Source: Kofleriaceae bacterium (GTDB taxonomy: Bacteria; Myxococcota_A; Polyangia; Haliangiales; Haliangiaceae). Taken from it: a stretch of DNA of 64,000 nucleotides. Where the stretch lies: positions 35,186-99,185 of the forward strand of contig JAGPCY010000018.1 of assembly GCA_018057825.1 (NCBI GenBank), written 5' to 3'. Shown here in pieces: positions 11,227 through 20,984 of this stretch. A model generated the notes under the pieces. It ran no database searches and was not told the DNA's origin. It saw only the letters and a program-made list of their open reading frames with translations. Positions within the stretch are counted from its first letter, which is position 1. Each line of letters begins with the position of its first letter. A program made the position numbers and the translations under genes.

Positions 11227-12485
11227 GGCGGGCTCCCGTGGCAGCGCGCGCAGTCGCGCGCGGGATCGTGGCAGGTGAGGCACTTGCCGAGATCCTGGCG
11301 CGCTTGATCGCCGTGCTCGGCGGCGTCGAAGCCCATGACGCCGTGCGAGCGCGGGCGCTGTTGGTGGCAGGCGGTGCAGGTATCGGCGACGTGGCAGGTC
11401 GCGCACCGATCTCGATCGACCATGGCCGAGGCCCCGTGATCGACCTCGCGCCACGCTAGCGTGTGATCGGTCGGACGCATGGTCTGGTGGCACTCGTCGC
11501 AGGCGTTGACCGCGCTGCCCGACATCAGGCCGTGGCAGCTCGCGCACCGTCGCGGGTCCGCCGCCTCGCTGGCGTGATCGCGGCGAAACGCCAGCGTGTG
11601 GGTCGCGGGGCGCTCGGTGGCCGGCAGGTGCGATCGCGGCGCGAGGGCGCCGAAGGTCAGCGAGATCTCGGTGTGGCAGGTCTCGCAGATCCGCATCCGC
11701 TTGGTGGTCGGGACCCGCGCGGGATCGTCGTGGCACGCCACGCACGCCGCCAGCGGTGGGGCCGGGAGGCGTCGGTCGGCGTCGTCGGCGCCGCCGCCCA
11801 GGTGGCAGGTCGAGCACCGCACCGCGGCGCCGCGGGCGTCGGTGGCATGGCGACCGTGATCGAACCGGACGTCGCGCACGATCAGGCGGCGCGGCGTGCG
11901 CGCGGTCGCGCCGGCGACGTGGCAATCGGCGCACCGCGACATGGCCGGGGCCTCGGGCAGGCCGACCTCGTCGGCGTGACAGCGAGCGCAGGCGCGATGG
12001 CCAGCGGTGGTCGGGCGGCCGGCGCCGTCGACCTCGTGACAGTCGGCGCACGCGACGTTGAACCCGACCGCGGCCTCCATCGCCGGGCGATCGAGGTGGA
12101 CGGCGTGCGAGAAGCGCGACGGCTCGGCGCGCACGCCATCGGTGGCCGGGTAGGCCCGCAGCGGCGACGGCGTGGCGCCGGTGGGATCGACCGCGACGTG
12201 ACAGACCCGACACAGCGGGCCCGGGTCGGTGACGAAGGCGGCCCGGTGGCAGCCGGCGGCGTCGCACGCGGCGTGGTCGTCGGCGCCCGGCATCCGGACC
12301 TGGCCGCTCGTGGCCGCGACCTGATCGTGGCACGGCGTGCATCCGAGCTCGCGGTGGGCGCCGTGGGGAAAGCGATCGGGCTCGGCGGTCGGGGCCAGCA
12401 GCGGCGTCGGCGCGGCGTTGCGGCAGGCGAGCACCGCGCACGCCAGCGCGGCGATCGCCAGCGACCACGCGCGCGGCAGGCCCAT
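11223..12485 (-). CDS. Multihaem cytochrome c lipoprotein (15 candidate haem sites)
   Basis: A 420-aa lipoprotein; the lipobox AVLAC places the acylated Cys at 21. I count 14 CXXCH motifs and one CX4CH (CDAAGCH), so up to 15 haems. Many follow F/H-rich segments (FPHGAH, FSHAVH, FDHGRH) typical of cytochrome c3-like folds. Lipidation suggests anchoring at the outer membrane, on the inner or outer face. Its GTGA overlap with the barrel gene and the second cytochrome behind it support one complex. The haem ligation sites are read from sequence; topology is inference. Confidence 0.9.
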   Translation of the reverse strand: MGLPRAWSLAIAALACAVLACRNAAPTPLLAPTAEPDRFPHGAHRELGCTPCHDQVAATSGQVRMPGADDHAACDAAGCHRAAFVTDPGPLCRVCHVAVDPTGATPSPLRAYPATDGVRAEPSRFSHAVHLDRPAMEAAVGFNVACADCHEVDGAGRPTTAGHRACARCHADEVGLPEAPAMSRCADCHVAGATARTPRRLIVRDVRFDHGRHATDARGAAVRCSTCHLGGGADDADRRLPAPPLAACVACHDDPARVPTTKRMRICETCHTEISLTFGALAPRSHLPATERPATHTLAFRRDHASEAADPRRCASCHGLMSGSAVNACDECHQTMRPTDHTLAWREVDHGASAMVDRDRCATCHVADTCTACHQQRPRSHGVMGFDAAEHGDQARQDLGKCLTCHDPARDCARCHGSPP

Positions 12486-12495
12486 GGCCCCGACG

Positions 12496-13485
12496 CTACC
12501 GCAGGTCGGACCCGGCGCGGTCGTCGGCGGCGGCGATCGCGTCCAGATCGGCCGCGGTGACGAAGGGGTGCCCCGGGCCCAGGGCGACCGCCCCGCGCCG
12601 TCGGCTGGCCGGGGCGTGGGGCCGCCAGCGGTAGATCGCGAAGGCCGGCGCGTCGACGGGGGTGTAGCGGGCGACGGTGAGCGCGCCGCCGAGAGCCGCC
12701 GGCGGTCCGTAGCGATCGTCGTCGGCGTCGACGGCGTGGACCACGACCGCGCCGGCCGGCGTGACCAGGCCGGCCGCCCGCGCCCACAGCGTCGCGAGCA
12801 AGGCCGCGCCGTCGTCGGCGACGTGCCACGCGGTGGCCGGGGCGCCGTCGGCGCGCTCGCGCGGGATCGGCGCGTTCAGCGTGATCAGGTCCCACGGCCC
12901 GTCGGCGGTGGCGACGCCGTCGACCTCCGCCACCGCGACGTCATCCCGACCGGCCAGCGCCAGGCCGAGGCGGGCCAGGGCGAGGGCGCGCGGCGCGCGA
13001 TCGGTGGCCCGCACCGCGGTGCCGCGGCGGCCCAGGGCCAGCGGCGCGGTCGCCGGGCCGGTGCCCACGTCGAGCCAGCGGTCGGGGCGCGCGCCGCCGA
13101 GGGCGCCGACCAGGTGCAGCGACGAATCGTCAGGCCACGGCACCCGGTCGGGCTCGAGGCCGGGGCGATCGCACACGACCAGGCCCAGGCCGACCGGGGC
13201 CAGGCGCAGCCGCGGCGTGGCCAGGGTCGCGGTCAGCTCGACCAGGCCGAGGTGCTCGGCCGCCGCGACCGCCGGGCCGCCGAGGGCGCGCTCGAGCGGG
13301 GCCCGCGGCACCGGCTGGCCGGCGCACCAAAGCCAGATCGGCGCGGCCGCCGGCGGCGGCGCGGCGGGCGCCGGCCGGGTCACGCGGGCGATCGCCGGCA
13401 CCGCCGAGGCGCCGAGGCAGGCCAGGGCGGCGCGCGGCGTCAGCCACGGCGCGAGGGCGCGGCCGAGGTCGGCCGCGCCGATCAC
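12496..13485 (-). CDS. Class I SAM-dependent methyltransferase
   Basis: A 329-aa protein with a SAM-binding motif I, RWLDVGTGPATAPLALG, at about 135-150. DLITLNAPIPRERA replaces the NPPY motif of HemK/PrmC or RsmC-like enzymes by NAPIP, so the substrate may differ from glutamine or guanine amino groups. The N-terminal 130 residues are variable, as in two-domain methyltransferases. The GTG start overlaps the TPR lipoprotein stop by four bases, and the cytochrome lipoprotein starts ten bases downstream. The substrate cannot be deduced; modification of a conduit component is only a guess from position. Confidence 0.8.
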   Translation of the reverse strand: MIGAADLGRALAPWLTPRAALACLGASAVPAIARVTRPAPAAPPPAAAPIWLWCAGQPVPRAPLERALGGPAVAAAEHLGLVELTATLATPRLRLAPVGLGLVVCDRPGLEPDRVPWPDDSSLHLVGALGGARPDRWLDVGTGPATAPLALGRRGTAVRATDRAPRALALARLGLALAGRDDVAVAEVDGVATADGPWDLITLNAPIPRERADGAPATAWHVADDGAALLATLWARAAGLVTPAGAVVVHAVDADDDRYGPPAALGGALTVARYTPVDAPAFAIYRWRPHAPASRRRGAVALGPGHPFVTAADLDAIAAADDRAGSDLR

Positions 13486-15593
13486 GGGCGGCCGAGCTGG
13501 TGGCGCGCCATGTCGTACTCGAAGAACAGCACCAGGTTCGACGCCACGACGTCCTCGAGGAGGGCTCGGCGCGCCTGGTCAGTCGGGCCGGTCAGGACCG
13601 CGGTGTAGTAGGCCAGCTCGGTCTGGCGCGGCCGGGTCCGGGCGCGCTCGGACAGCTCGGCGGGGGTGCGGCGGCCGCTCGCCAGCCGCGCGATCTCATC
13701 GTACCAGAGCGGCCCGTCGCGCTCGGCCAGGTAGGCCTGGGCCTGGGGATCGGTGTCGCCGAGCCGGCGGCTGGCGGCGAGGATCCACAGCGCCATGTAG
13801 ACCTTGTAGTAGTCGCCGATGCGGTTGGACGCCAAGGCCTGGTAGAAGAGGTCGCGGGCGTCGCCGAACCGATCGTGTAGCAGCAAGAACGCGACCGACT
13901 GGATATGGGTGTCGGCGCCGTCGGGGTCGGCCTCGCTGGCGGTGGTGATCAGCTCGACGCCGTCGTCGGGTTTGTCGAGGGCCCAGAACAGCTTGCCGCT
14001 CTCGACCAGGCGCTCCCCGGCCAGGTTGGGGGGCAGCTCGACCCGGCGCCCGAGGTCGGCCCACAACCCGAGCGCGGCGACGTAGTGATCGCGGGCCGCG
14101 GCGGTGGCGCCCGCGGCGTCCGCGGCGTCGCCGGCCAGGCGCAAGAGCTTGGCGCGCGCGTACAGCTCCGCCGGGCGGTCGCCGGGCAGGCCGATCGCGC
14201 GCTCGAACCAGGTCCGGGCCTGGCCGGCCTGGCCGGTCTTCAGCGCGATCGTGCCGAGCATCTCGAGGGCCTCGATCGTCGGTGCCACCCGGACCGACTC
14301 GGTGAGCGCGGCGCGCCCGGGCGCGAGCTCGCCCTGGCTCACCAGGCCGCGGCCGTAGACCGCGAGGAGCTGGGCCCACCGCACGTCCCAGTCGTCGCCG
14401 GGCTGGGCCTTTCGCAGCTCGGCGATCAACGTCCGGCCGCCGGCCAGGCAGTCGGCGGCGGCCGCCAGCCGACCGGCGAAGACCAGGCGACCGAGGCGCT
14501 CGCGGTAGAGCGCGAGCAGGCGGTCGGCGACCTCGCGATCGTCGGGGACCCGGGTCAAGACCGCGCGCAGGAGCGCGGTCGGCCGGGCCACCTCGTCGAG
14601 CTCGATCGCGGCCAGCGCGGCCGCCGTCGCCAGGGTCGGGTCGTCCGGAAACCGGACGAGTCCATCGAGGGCGATCGCCAGGGCGGCGCGCAGCCCGGTC
14701 TCGCGGTCGGTCTGATCGTCATCGGCGCGCACCGCCTGGGCGAGGGCGGCCCAGGCGGCGGGGTCGGCGGTGGGCGCGGCGACCGCGGCCGCGGCGCGAT
14801 CGAGGGCGCGATCGCGCCCGAACCCGCGCAGCCCGGCCAGGGTGCCGGCGATCCGATCGGCGCCGCGGTTGGCCGCGAGGGCGACCGCGACCTCGCGTCC
14901 GGCGTCGAGCGCGGCGCGCAGCGCCGGGTTGGCGGCGTCGAGGCCGCGGCCGGTGGCGACCGCGGCGTCGGCCCGGTTGGCCCGCTCGATCACCAGGCCG
15001 ACGTAGCGATCGACCAGCTCGGGCGCCAGCCCGCGGCTGATGATCGGCGCCAGGGTCGCGATCGGCCCGCCGCCGCGGCCGAGCTCGCCGACCCGGGCCA
15101 CGATCGCGGCGTCGGTGAACGCCAGGATCTGATCGAGCTCCTCGCGATCGTCGGCGGCGTGGGTCGGGTCGACCGCGGCCCGCACGACCAGCACCAAGGC
15201 GGCCTCGCGATCGGCGCCGCCGCGGGCGAACCCGGCGCGGGCGCGCTCGAGGCGCGTGGCCAGCTCGGGGACGTCGCCCAGCTCGGCCAGCCCGCCGGGA
15301 TCGCCGCGGTACAGATCGGCGAGGCCGAGCACCAGGGCGGCGGCGCGATCGAGGCGGCGGTTGCCGATCGCCCGATCGAGGCGCTCGACCACCACCGCCG
15401 CCAGCTCGCGGCGCAAGGCGGTCCGCGCGGCGCCGACCGGCAGCGCGATCAGGGCGTCGGCGCGTTCGGCGAAGTCGAGCTCGTCGGCCAGCTCGTAGGG
15501 GGCGTCGACCGGCGGCGGCGGCGGCGCCGCCGGGCGGTGGGGCCCGCGACAGGCGAGGGCGGCGAGGACGACGAGCGCTGACAGGAGCCGCAC
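13482..15593 (-). CDS. TPR-repeat lipoprotein
   Basis: A 703-aa lipoprotein with lipobox LAALAC (Cys 15), a proline linker, and then mostly alpha-helical repeats. TPR-like units are clearest near [20 protein letters not shown] and [21 protein letters not shown]. It probably acts as a periplasmic scaffold. It is the first gene of the minus-strand operon with the methyltransferase and cytochrome-barrel genes. GTG start 74 bases from the divergent lysC start, so the shared gap 15594-15667 must contain promoters for both directions. Confidence 0.82.
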   Translation of the reverse strand: MRLLSALVVLAALACRGPHRPAAPPPPPVDAPYELADELDFAERADALIALPVGAARTALRRELAAVVVERLDRAIGNRRLDRAAALVLGLADLYRGDPGGLAELGDVPELATRLERARAGFARGGADREAALVLVVRAAVDPTHAADDREELDQILAFTDAAIVARVGELGRGGGPIATLAPIISRGLAPELVDRYVGLVIERANRADAAVATGRGLDAANPALRAALDAGREVAVALAANRGADRIAGTLAGLRGFGRDRALDRAAAAVAAPTADPAAWAALAQAVRADDDQTDRETGLRAALAIALDGLVRFPDDPTLATAAALAAIELDEVARPTALLRAVLTRVPDDREVADRLLALYRERLGRLVFAGRLAAAADCLAGGRTLIAELRKAQPGDDWDVRWAQLLAVYGRGLVSQGELAPGRAALTESVRVAPTIEALEMLGTIALKTGQAGQARTWFERAIGLPGDRPAELYARAKLLRLAGDAADAAGATAAARDHYVAALGLWADLGRRVELPPNLAGERLVESGKLFWALDKPDDGVELITTASEADPDGADTHIQSVAFLLLHDRFGDARDLFYQALASNRIGDYYKVYMALWILAASRRLGDTDPQAQAYLAERDGPLWYDEIARLASGRRTPAELSERARTRPRQTELAYYTAVLTGPTDQARRALLEDVVASNLVLFFEYDMARHQLGRP

Positions 15594-15667
15594 CCCGACA
15601 AGGTAGCACCGCTACCCTCGCGCCCGCGCGGCGCCCTGGTACATTGCCGCGCGGAGGAGATTTCGCC

Positions 15668-16848
<1,181 letters not shown>

Positions 16849-16852
<4 letters not shown>

Positions 16853-17655
16853 TCGCCGACGCCTTGGCGCGCCTGATCCCGATGCTGGGTCGGGCCCAGC
16901 GCGGACGCCACCTGTGGCGCGCCGATCGGCCCCTGGTCTGGGCCCACCGCGGCGTCAGCGCCCACGCCACCGAGAACACCCTGGCGGCCTTCGCGCTGGC
17001 CGCCGACCACGGCGCCGACGGCGTCGAGTTCGACGTCATGGGCTGCGCGTCGGGCGAGGTCGTGGTCTGCCACGACGACGATCTCGGTCGCCTGGCCGGG
17101 CGCTGGGACCGGGTCGAGCACCTGCCGTGGTCGACGCTCCGGGCCATCCCGCTGCGCGGCGGCGGCACGGTGCCACTCCTGACCGAGGCCCTCGAGGCCA
17201 CCGGATCGCTCCTGGTCAATGTCGAGCTGAAGAGCGTCCACCCCGGGCGGCCGTCGCCGATCCCGGCCGCGGTCGCGGCGATCCTCGCCGAGCGCGGCGT
17301 CCGCGATCGGGTGGTGGTGTCGTCGTTCGATCCGGTGGCGCTGTGGCAGTTCCACCTGGCGGCGCCGACCGTGCCGCTCGGCTTCCTGTTCGAGCTCGAC
17401 GTGCCGGCGCCGTGGCGGGCCATCGGTGGCCTGCTCGGCGCGTCGTCGCTCCACGTCCAGCACGAGCTGTGCGAGCCGGCGGCGATCGCGGCGTGGCGGG
17501 CCCGCGGCTTCGCGGTCCACGCCTGGACCGTCGACGATCCAGCGCGCCTGGCGGCCTTGGCGGCGGCTGGGATCGACGGCGTGTTCTCTAACGACCCGCG
17601 GGCGGCGCGGACGGCGCTGGCGACGGCGGCGGCGTCGTCGTCGTCGCCGTCGTGA
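16849..17655 (+). CDS. Glycerophosphodiester phosphodiesterase
   Basis: A 268-aa GDPD-family TIM barrel that hydrolyses glycerophosphodiesters to glycerol-3-phosphate and an alcohol. The metal/catalytic motifs are [17 protein letters not shown] with the catalytic His near residue 31, [13 protein letters not shown] with the second His, and a Glu/Lys pair in [19 protein letters not shown] and [10 protein letters not shown] are typical C-terminal elements. No signal peptide, so probably cytoplasmic. GTG start overlaps the lysC stop. The last 68 bases overlap the convergent PDZ lipoprotein gene. Confidence 0.92.
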
Positions 17656-18136
17656 TCTCGGCGCGGATCGAGAACGTCTGATCGCCGCGTCGGACCGCGA
17701 GCTCGATCGCGGCCGCGGTGCGCAGCTCGGCCCACAGCGCCGCCAGGTCGGGTGGGCTCTCGAGGGTGCGGCCGTTGACCGAGGCGATCACGTCGCCGGC
17801 GGCCAGATCGAGCACCGCGAAGCGCCGCCCGTCGCCGAGCAGGCGGACGAGCTGCCAGCCGGCGAAGCTGCCGTCGGGGCGGACCGCCGCGACCTCGATC
17901 CCGCGCAGGAGCTCGCCCGGGCCGGCGTCGAGGACGCGATCGAGCTCGGCCCGGCTGACCGTCGTGGCGCGCAGGCCGCGGGGCGGTGGACCGGCGTCGG
18001 GCGTCGGCGGGCCGGCGTCGACCGGCGCGCTGGCCCAGGCCCGCGGATCGTCGACGTCGAGCGGCGACGCCGGATCGACCTTGGGGCCGCACGCGGCGGC
18101 GGCCACCGCCAGGGCAGCAAACCAGGGCAGGCGCAT
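17588..18136 (-). CDS. PDZ-domain lipoprotein
   Basis: A 182-aa lipoprotein with lipobox AAAAC (Cys 16) and a Pro-rich spacer to about residue 55. The rest resembles the PDZ domain of type II secretion GspC proteins: ELDRVLDAGPGELLRGIEVA, then AGDVIASVNGRTLESPPDL and LAVRRGDQTFSI. No other secretion genes are nearby, so it may be a free-standing anchor rather than GspC. The 3' end overlaps the opposite-strand GDPD gene by 68 bases, and the Thr/Pro/Ala-rich tail is encoded in that overlap. Confidence 0.82.
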   Translation of the reverse strand: MRLPWFAALAVAAAACGPKVDPASPLDVDDPRAWASAPVDAGPPTPDAGPPPRGLRATTVSRAELDRVLDAGPGELLRGIEVAAVRPDGSFAGWQLVRLLGDGRRFAVLDLAAGDVIASVNGRTLESPPDLAALWAELRTAAAIELAVRRGDQTFSIRAEITTATTTTPPPSPAPSAPPAGR

Positions 18137-18205
18137 GGCCTGACGCTGGCGCGCCCGATCCTCGCGCGCAAGTTTTCGTCGGCGGCGCGGGTGGACCCGC
18201 GTCGA

Positions 18206-18817
18206 CTACAGGGCCGCGACCGCGGCGACGATCGCGGCGGTGACCGCGTCGAGGTCGGCCTCACCGTCGAGGACGACGATCCGCTCGCCGGCCTCCGCCA
18301 GCGCGGCCATGACCGCGTCGTAGCCGGCGGCGACCCGGCGCTGCATCGCGATGGCCTCGAACAGCTCCTCGGTCCGGCCGGCGGCGACCCGACGGGCCGC
18401 CGCGACCTCGGGCGCGACCCGCAGGAACAGGGTCAGATCGGGGCGGCGCGCGCGCTGGTTCAAGGTCGTGATCCACGTCCGCTCGGCGCCGGTGCCCTGG
18501 TAGGCCAGCGACGAGTGGTAGTAGCGATCCGAGATCACCAGGGTGCCGGCCGCCAGGGCCGGCTCGATCTCGCGCTGGAGGTGGTCGACGCGGTCGGCCG
18601 CGAACAGGAGGCTGAAGGTCGCCTGATCGATCGCCTGATCGGCGATGGCGTGGCCCCCGGTCAACATCTCGCGGATCAGGCGGCCGATCGGCCCGTCCGA
18701 CGGCTCGCGGGTGACGTGGCAGCGCCGGCCGTCGGCGGTCAGGGCCGCGGCCAGCCGGCGGGCCTGGGTGGTGGTGCCTGCGCCGTCGAGGCCTTCGAGG
18801 ACGACCAGCTTGCTCAT
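18206..18817 (-). CDS. tmk: Thymidylate kinase with Lys-less P-loop
   Basis: A 203-aa dTMP kinase that makes dTDP for DNA synthesis. It begins SKLVVLEGLDGAGTTTQ, the family P-loop, but with Thr where nearly all P-loop kinases have the Walker A Lys (GAGKTT); I checked the codons (GGC GCA GGC ACC ACC ACC). The dTMP-binding REPSDGPIGRLIR, the DRYYHSSLAYQG motif and a LID region with RRVAAGRTEELFE are present. An in-frame ATG at 18829 would add four residues. No strong ribosome site is visible for either start. The downstream gene on the same strand is the PDZ lipoprotein. Confidence 0.92.
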   Translation of the reverse strand: MSKLVVLEGLDGAGTTTQARRLAAALTADGRRCHVTREPSDGPIGRLIREMLTGGHAIADQAIDQATFSLLFAADRVDHLQREIEPALAAGTLVISDRYYHSSLAYQGTGAERTWITTLNQRARRPDLTLFLRVAPEVAAARRVAAGRTEELFEAIAMQRRVAAGYDAVMAALAEAGERIVVLDGEADLDAVTAAIVAAVAAL

Positions 18818-18857
18818 CGCGCCGACCATCGCAGGGCCGCGCGGTCGGCGCAATCGC

Positions 18858-19880
18858 TCACCGCGGTGCGAAGCGGTAGTGCGCGACCAGCCACTCGCTG
18901 CCGTCGCGGAACCCGAACAGCTCGGCGCACGCCAGGAAGAACACCCGCCAGCGGTGGTAGCGCTGGCGGCCGAGCGCACCGCCGCCGAGCACCTCGATCG
19001 CCTCGGCGCGGGCGCGGTCGAGGTTGGCCAGCCAGGCCAGCGCGGTCCGCGCGTAGTGGGTGCCGTCGAGGCGCCAGGCGTCGTCGAGGCGGAGCGGCGT
19101 CGCCACCGTCGGCAGGAGCGCCACCGACGGCATGATGCCGCCAGTGAAGAACTCGCGCGCCATCCAGTCCGACGGCCCGCGATCCTCGTAGGTGTAGGCC
19201 AGCGCGCGGTGGGCGAAGACGTGGACGAACAGCCGGCCGTCGTCGGCCAGCCAGCCGGCGATCCGCTCGAACAGCGCCCGATGGTTGCGGACGTGCTCGA
19301 ACATCTCGACCGAGACGATGCGATCGAAGCGCCCGGGCGCGGCGATGGTGTTGATGTCGCCGGTGACGATCGTCAGGTTGGTCAGGCCGCGCTCGCGCGC
19401 GACGCCGGTGATGTAGGCCCGCTGGCTGTGGGAGTTCGACAGCCCGACCACCCGGGCGCGCGGGTAGCGCGCCGCCGCCCACAGCGCGAAGGCACCCCAG
19501 CCGCAGCCCAGGTCGAGGATGGTCTGGCCGTCGGCGAGCTGGGCGCGCTCGGCGGTGAGCGCCAGCATCGCCGCCTCGGCCTCGGCCAGGGTGGTGGCGC
19601 CGGGCGGCCAGTAGCCGCTCGAGTACTTGCGATGAGGCCCGAGGCACAGGGCGTAGAACGCCGCCGGGACCTCGTAGTGCTGGGCGTTGGCGGCCTCGGT
19701 GTCGATCGCGATCGGCGCCGCGGTCAGCTCGGCCAGGAGCGCCCGCTGACGGGCCGCGGTCGCCGCCGGGCCGCCCCGGGTCTCTTTGCGCAGCCGAGCC
19801 GCGCACACCGCGCGGATGCCCAGCCGCAGGAGCGGTGTCGGCAGCCAGCCGCGATCGACGGCCTGTTCGATCGCGGTCAT
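18858..19880 (-). CDS. Cyclopropane-fatty-acid synthase-like methyltransferase
   Basis: A 340-aa SAM methyltransferase of the CFA synthase/MmaA family, acting on membrane acyl chains or similar lipids. AQHYEVPAAFYALCLGPHRKYSSGYW matches the family entry segment, ILDLGCGWGAFALWAA (about 121-136) is motif I, and VGLSNSHSQRAYI, SVEMFEHVRNH and FVHVFAHR follow. E. coli CFA synthase has GxSxxQ at the GLSNSHSQ position. It lacks the roughly 70-residue N-terminal domain of E. coli Cfa. ATG start. It lies 119 bases downstream of the ChaN-like lipoprotein gene and 40 bases before tmk. Confidence 0.9.
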   Translation of the reverse strand: MTAIEQAVDRGWLPTPLLRLGIRAVCAARLRKETRGGPAATAARQRALLAELTAAPIAIDTEAANAQHYEVPAAFYALCLGPHRKYSSGYWPPGATTLAEAEAAMLALTAERAQLADGQTILDLGCGWGAFALWAAARYPRARVVGLSNSHSQRAYITGVARERGLTNLTIVTGDINTIAAPGRFDRIVSVEMFEHVRNHRALFERIAGWLADDGRLFVHVFAHRALAYTYEDRGPSDWMAREFFTGGIMPSVALLPTVATPLRLDDAWRLDGTHYARTALAWLANLDRARAEAIEVLGGGALGRQRYHRWRVFFLACAELFGFRDGSEWLVAHYRFAPR

Positions 19881-19999
19881 CGAAGCGGCTCCCGGTGAGG
19901 CAGCTGGTCGGCGTGGAGGCGCACCATCACGACTGCCTATCGGACGCCGGCCGGGCCGGCATGGTTACGGCCGGTCGACGGTCGCGGCGCCCGCGGCCA

Positions 20000-20887
20000 T
20001 CACGGCTCGCGGGGCAAGATCGCGACGTAGGAGTGCGGCGCGCGCTCGACCAGCACCACCCGGTCGGGGCCAGCCTTGGCGAGGAGCGGATACCACGGCT
20101 CGCCCTGGTACAGCTCGTTGTCCTCGATCTGCTCGGGGCGAAACAGGTCGAGCTCGACGAAGCGTCCGCCGGTGGCGCGATCGACGTCGAGGGCGTAGCT
20201 CCACTCGCGGGTCGAGCGCGGCGGGTACAGATCGTTGTGCAGGGCGCCGCCGTAGACCAGGATCAGGGGCCGGGTCTCCTGGCGCTCATCGCGATAGCGG
20301 ACCGCGCTGGCGGTGATCCGGCCGAGCTCGCGCGTCACCAGGCCCAGCAGGCGCTCGCCGTCGACGCCGTCGGCGGTCACCGCGGCCGCCAGGTCCTCGC
20401 AGGTCAGGCGCATCGCGTGGGCGGTGATCGCGTTGGCCTTGGTGATGCCGAACAGGTTGGTGATGTGCTGGGCCGTCGCCGCCGGCCGCCGCATCGACTG
20501 CTCGATCTGCCGGGTGTTCTGAGCCGCGGTCGCGCACCCCGGCGCCATGGTCCAGGTCTCGAGCACCAGATCGCTGACCTGGGTCGCGACCGGCGGCAGG
20601 AGCTCATCGGCGAATCGGACCAGCGCCGGCCGCGCGGTGGCCGCGCGATCGGTGCGCTCGTGGAGCTCGCCGATGCCGACCACCCGGGGCTGATCGCGGA
20701 GCACCAGGGCGATCGCGCTGGCCAGGTCGCGATGGATCGTGTGGCGGGCGACGAAGCCGGCCAGGGGATCGCCGGCCGGGACCGCGGCCCGCTGCGCCAC
20801 CACCGCGGCCGCCACCGGCCGGGCCACCGCGACGCGATCGTCGCAGCCGAGGACCGCGACCGCGGCGAGCGCGAGGAGCGGGCGCAT
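20000..20887 (-). CDS. ChaN/EreA-like lipoprotein
   Basis: A 295-aa lipoprotein with lipobox AVLGC (Cys 15). VVGIGELHERTDRAATARP and LVLETWTMAPG resemble the GExH core of ChaN/Tiki/erythromycin-esterase-like proteins, which bind haem or hydrolyse esters. YGGALHNDLYP and SYALDVDRATGGRFVELDLF support that superfamily. Earlier in-frame ATGs at 20896 and 20935 exist; 20887 gives the most usual lipoprotein signal. It is divergent from the CNBD gene, with promoters in 20888-20984. The substrate is unknown. Confidence 0.75.
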   Translation of the reverse strand: MRPLLALAAVAVLGCDDRVAVARPVAAAVVAQRAAVPAGDPLAGFVARHTIHRDLASAIALVLRDQPRVVGIGELHERTDRAATARPALVRFADELLPPVATQVSDLVLETWTMAPGCATAAQNTRQIEQSMRRPAATAQHITNLFGITKANAITAHAMRLTCEDLAAAVTADGVDGERLLGLVTRELGRITASAVRYRDERQETRPLILVYGGALHNDLYPPRSTREWSYALDVDRATGGRFVELDLFRPEQIEDNELYQGEPWYPLLAKAGPDRVVLVERAPHSYVAILPREP

Positions 20888-20984
20888 GGGCGGCATGGTC
20901 GCATGGACAACCGCGCCGCGGTCGGGTTGCCACAAAGTGCCCGGGGCATCGCCCGCGGCCGGGCCCGCTTGTTACAGTCCGGCT

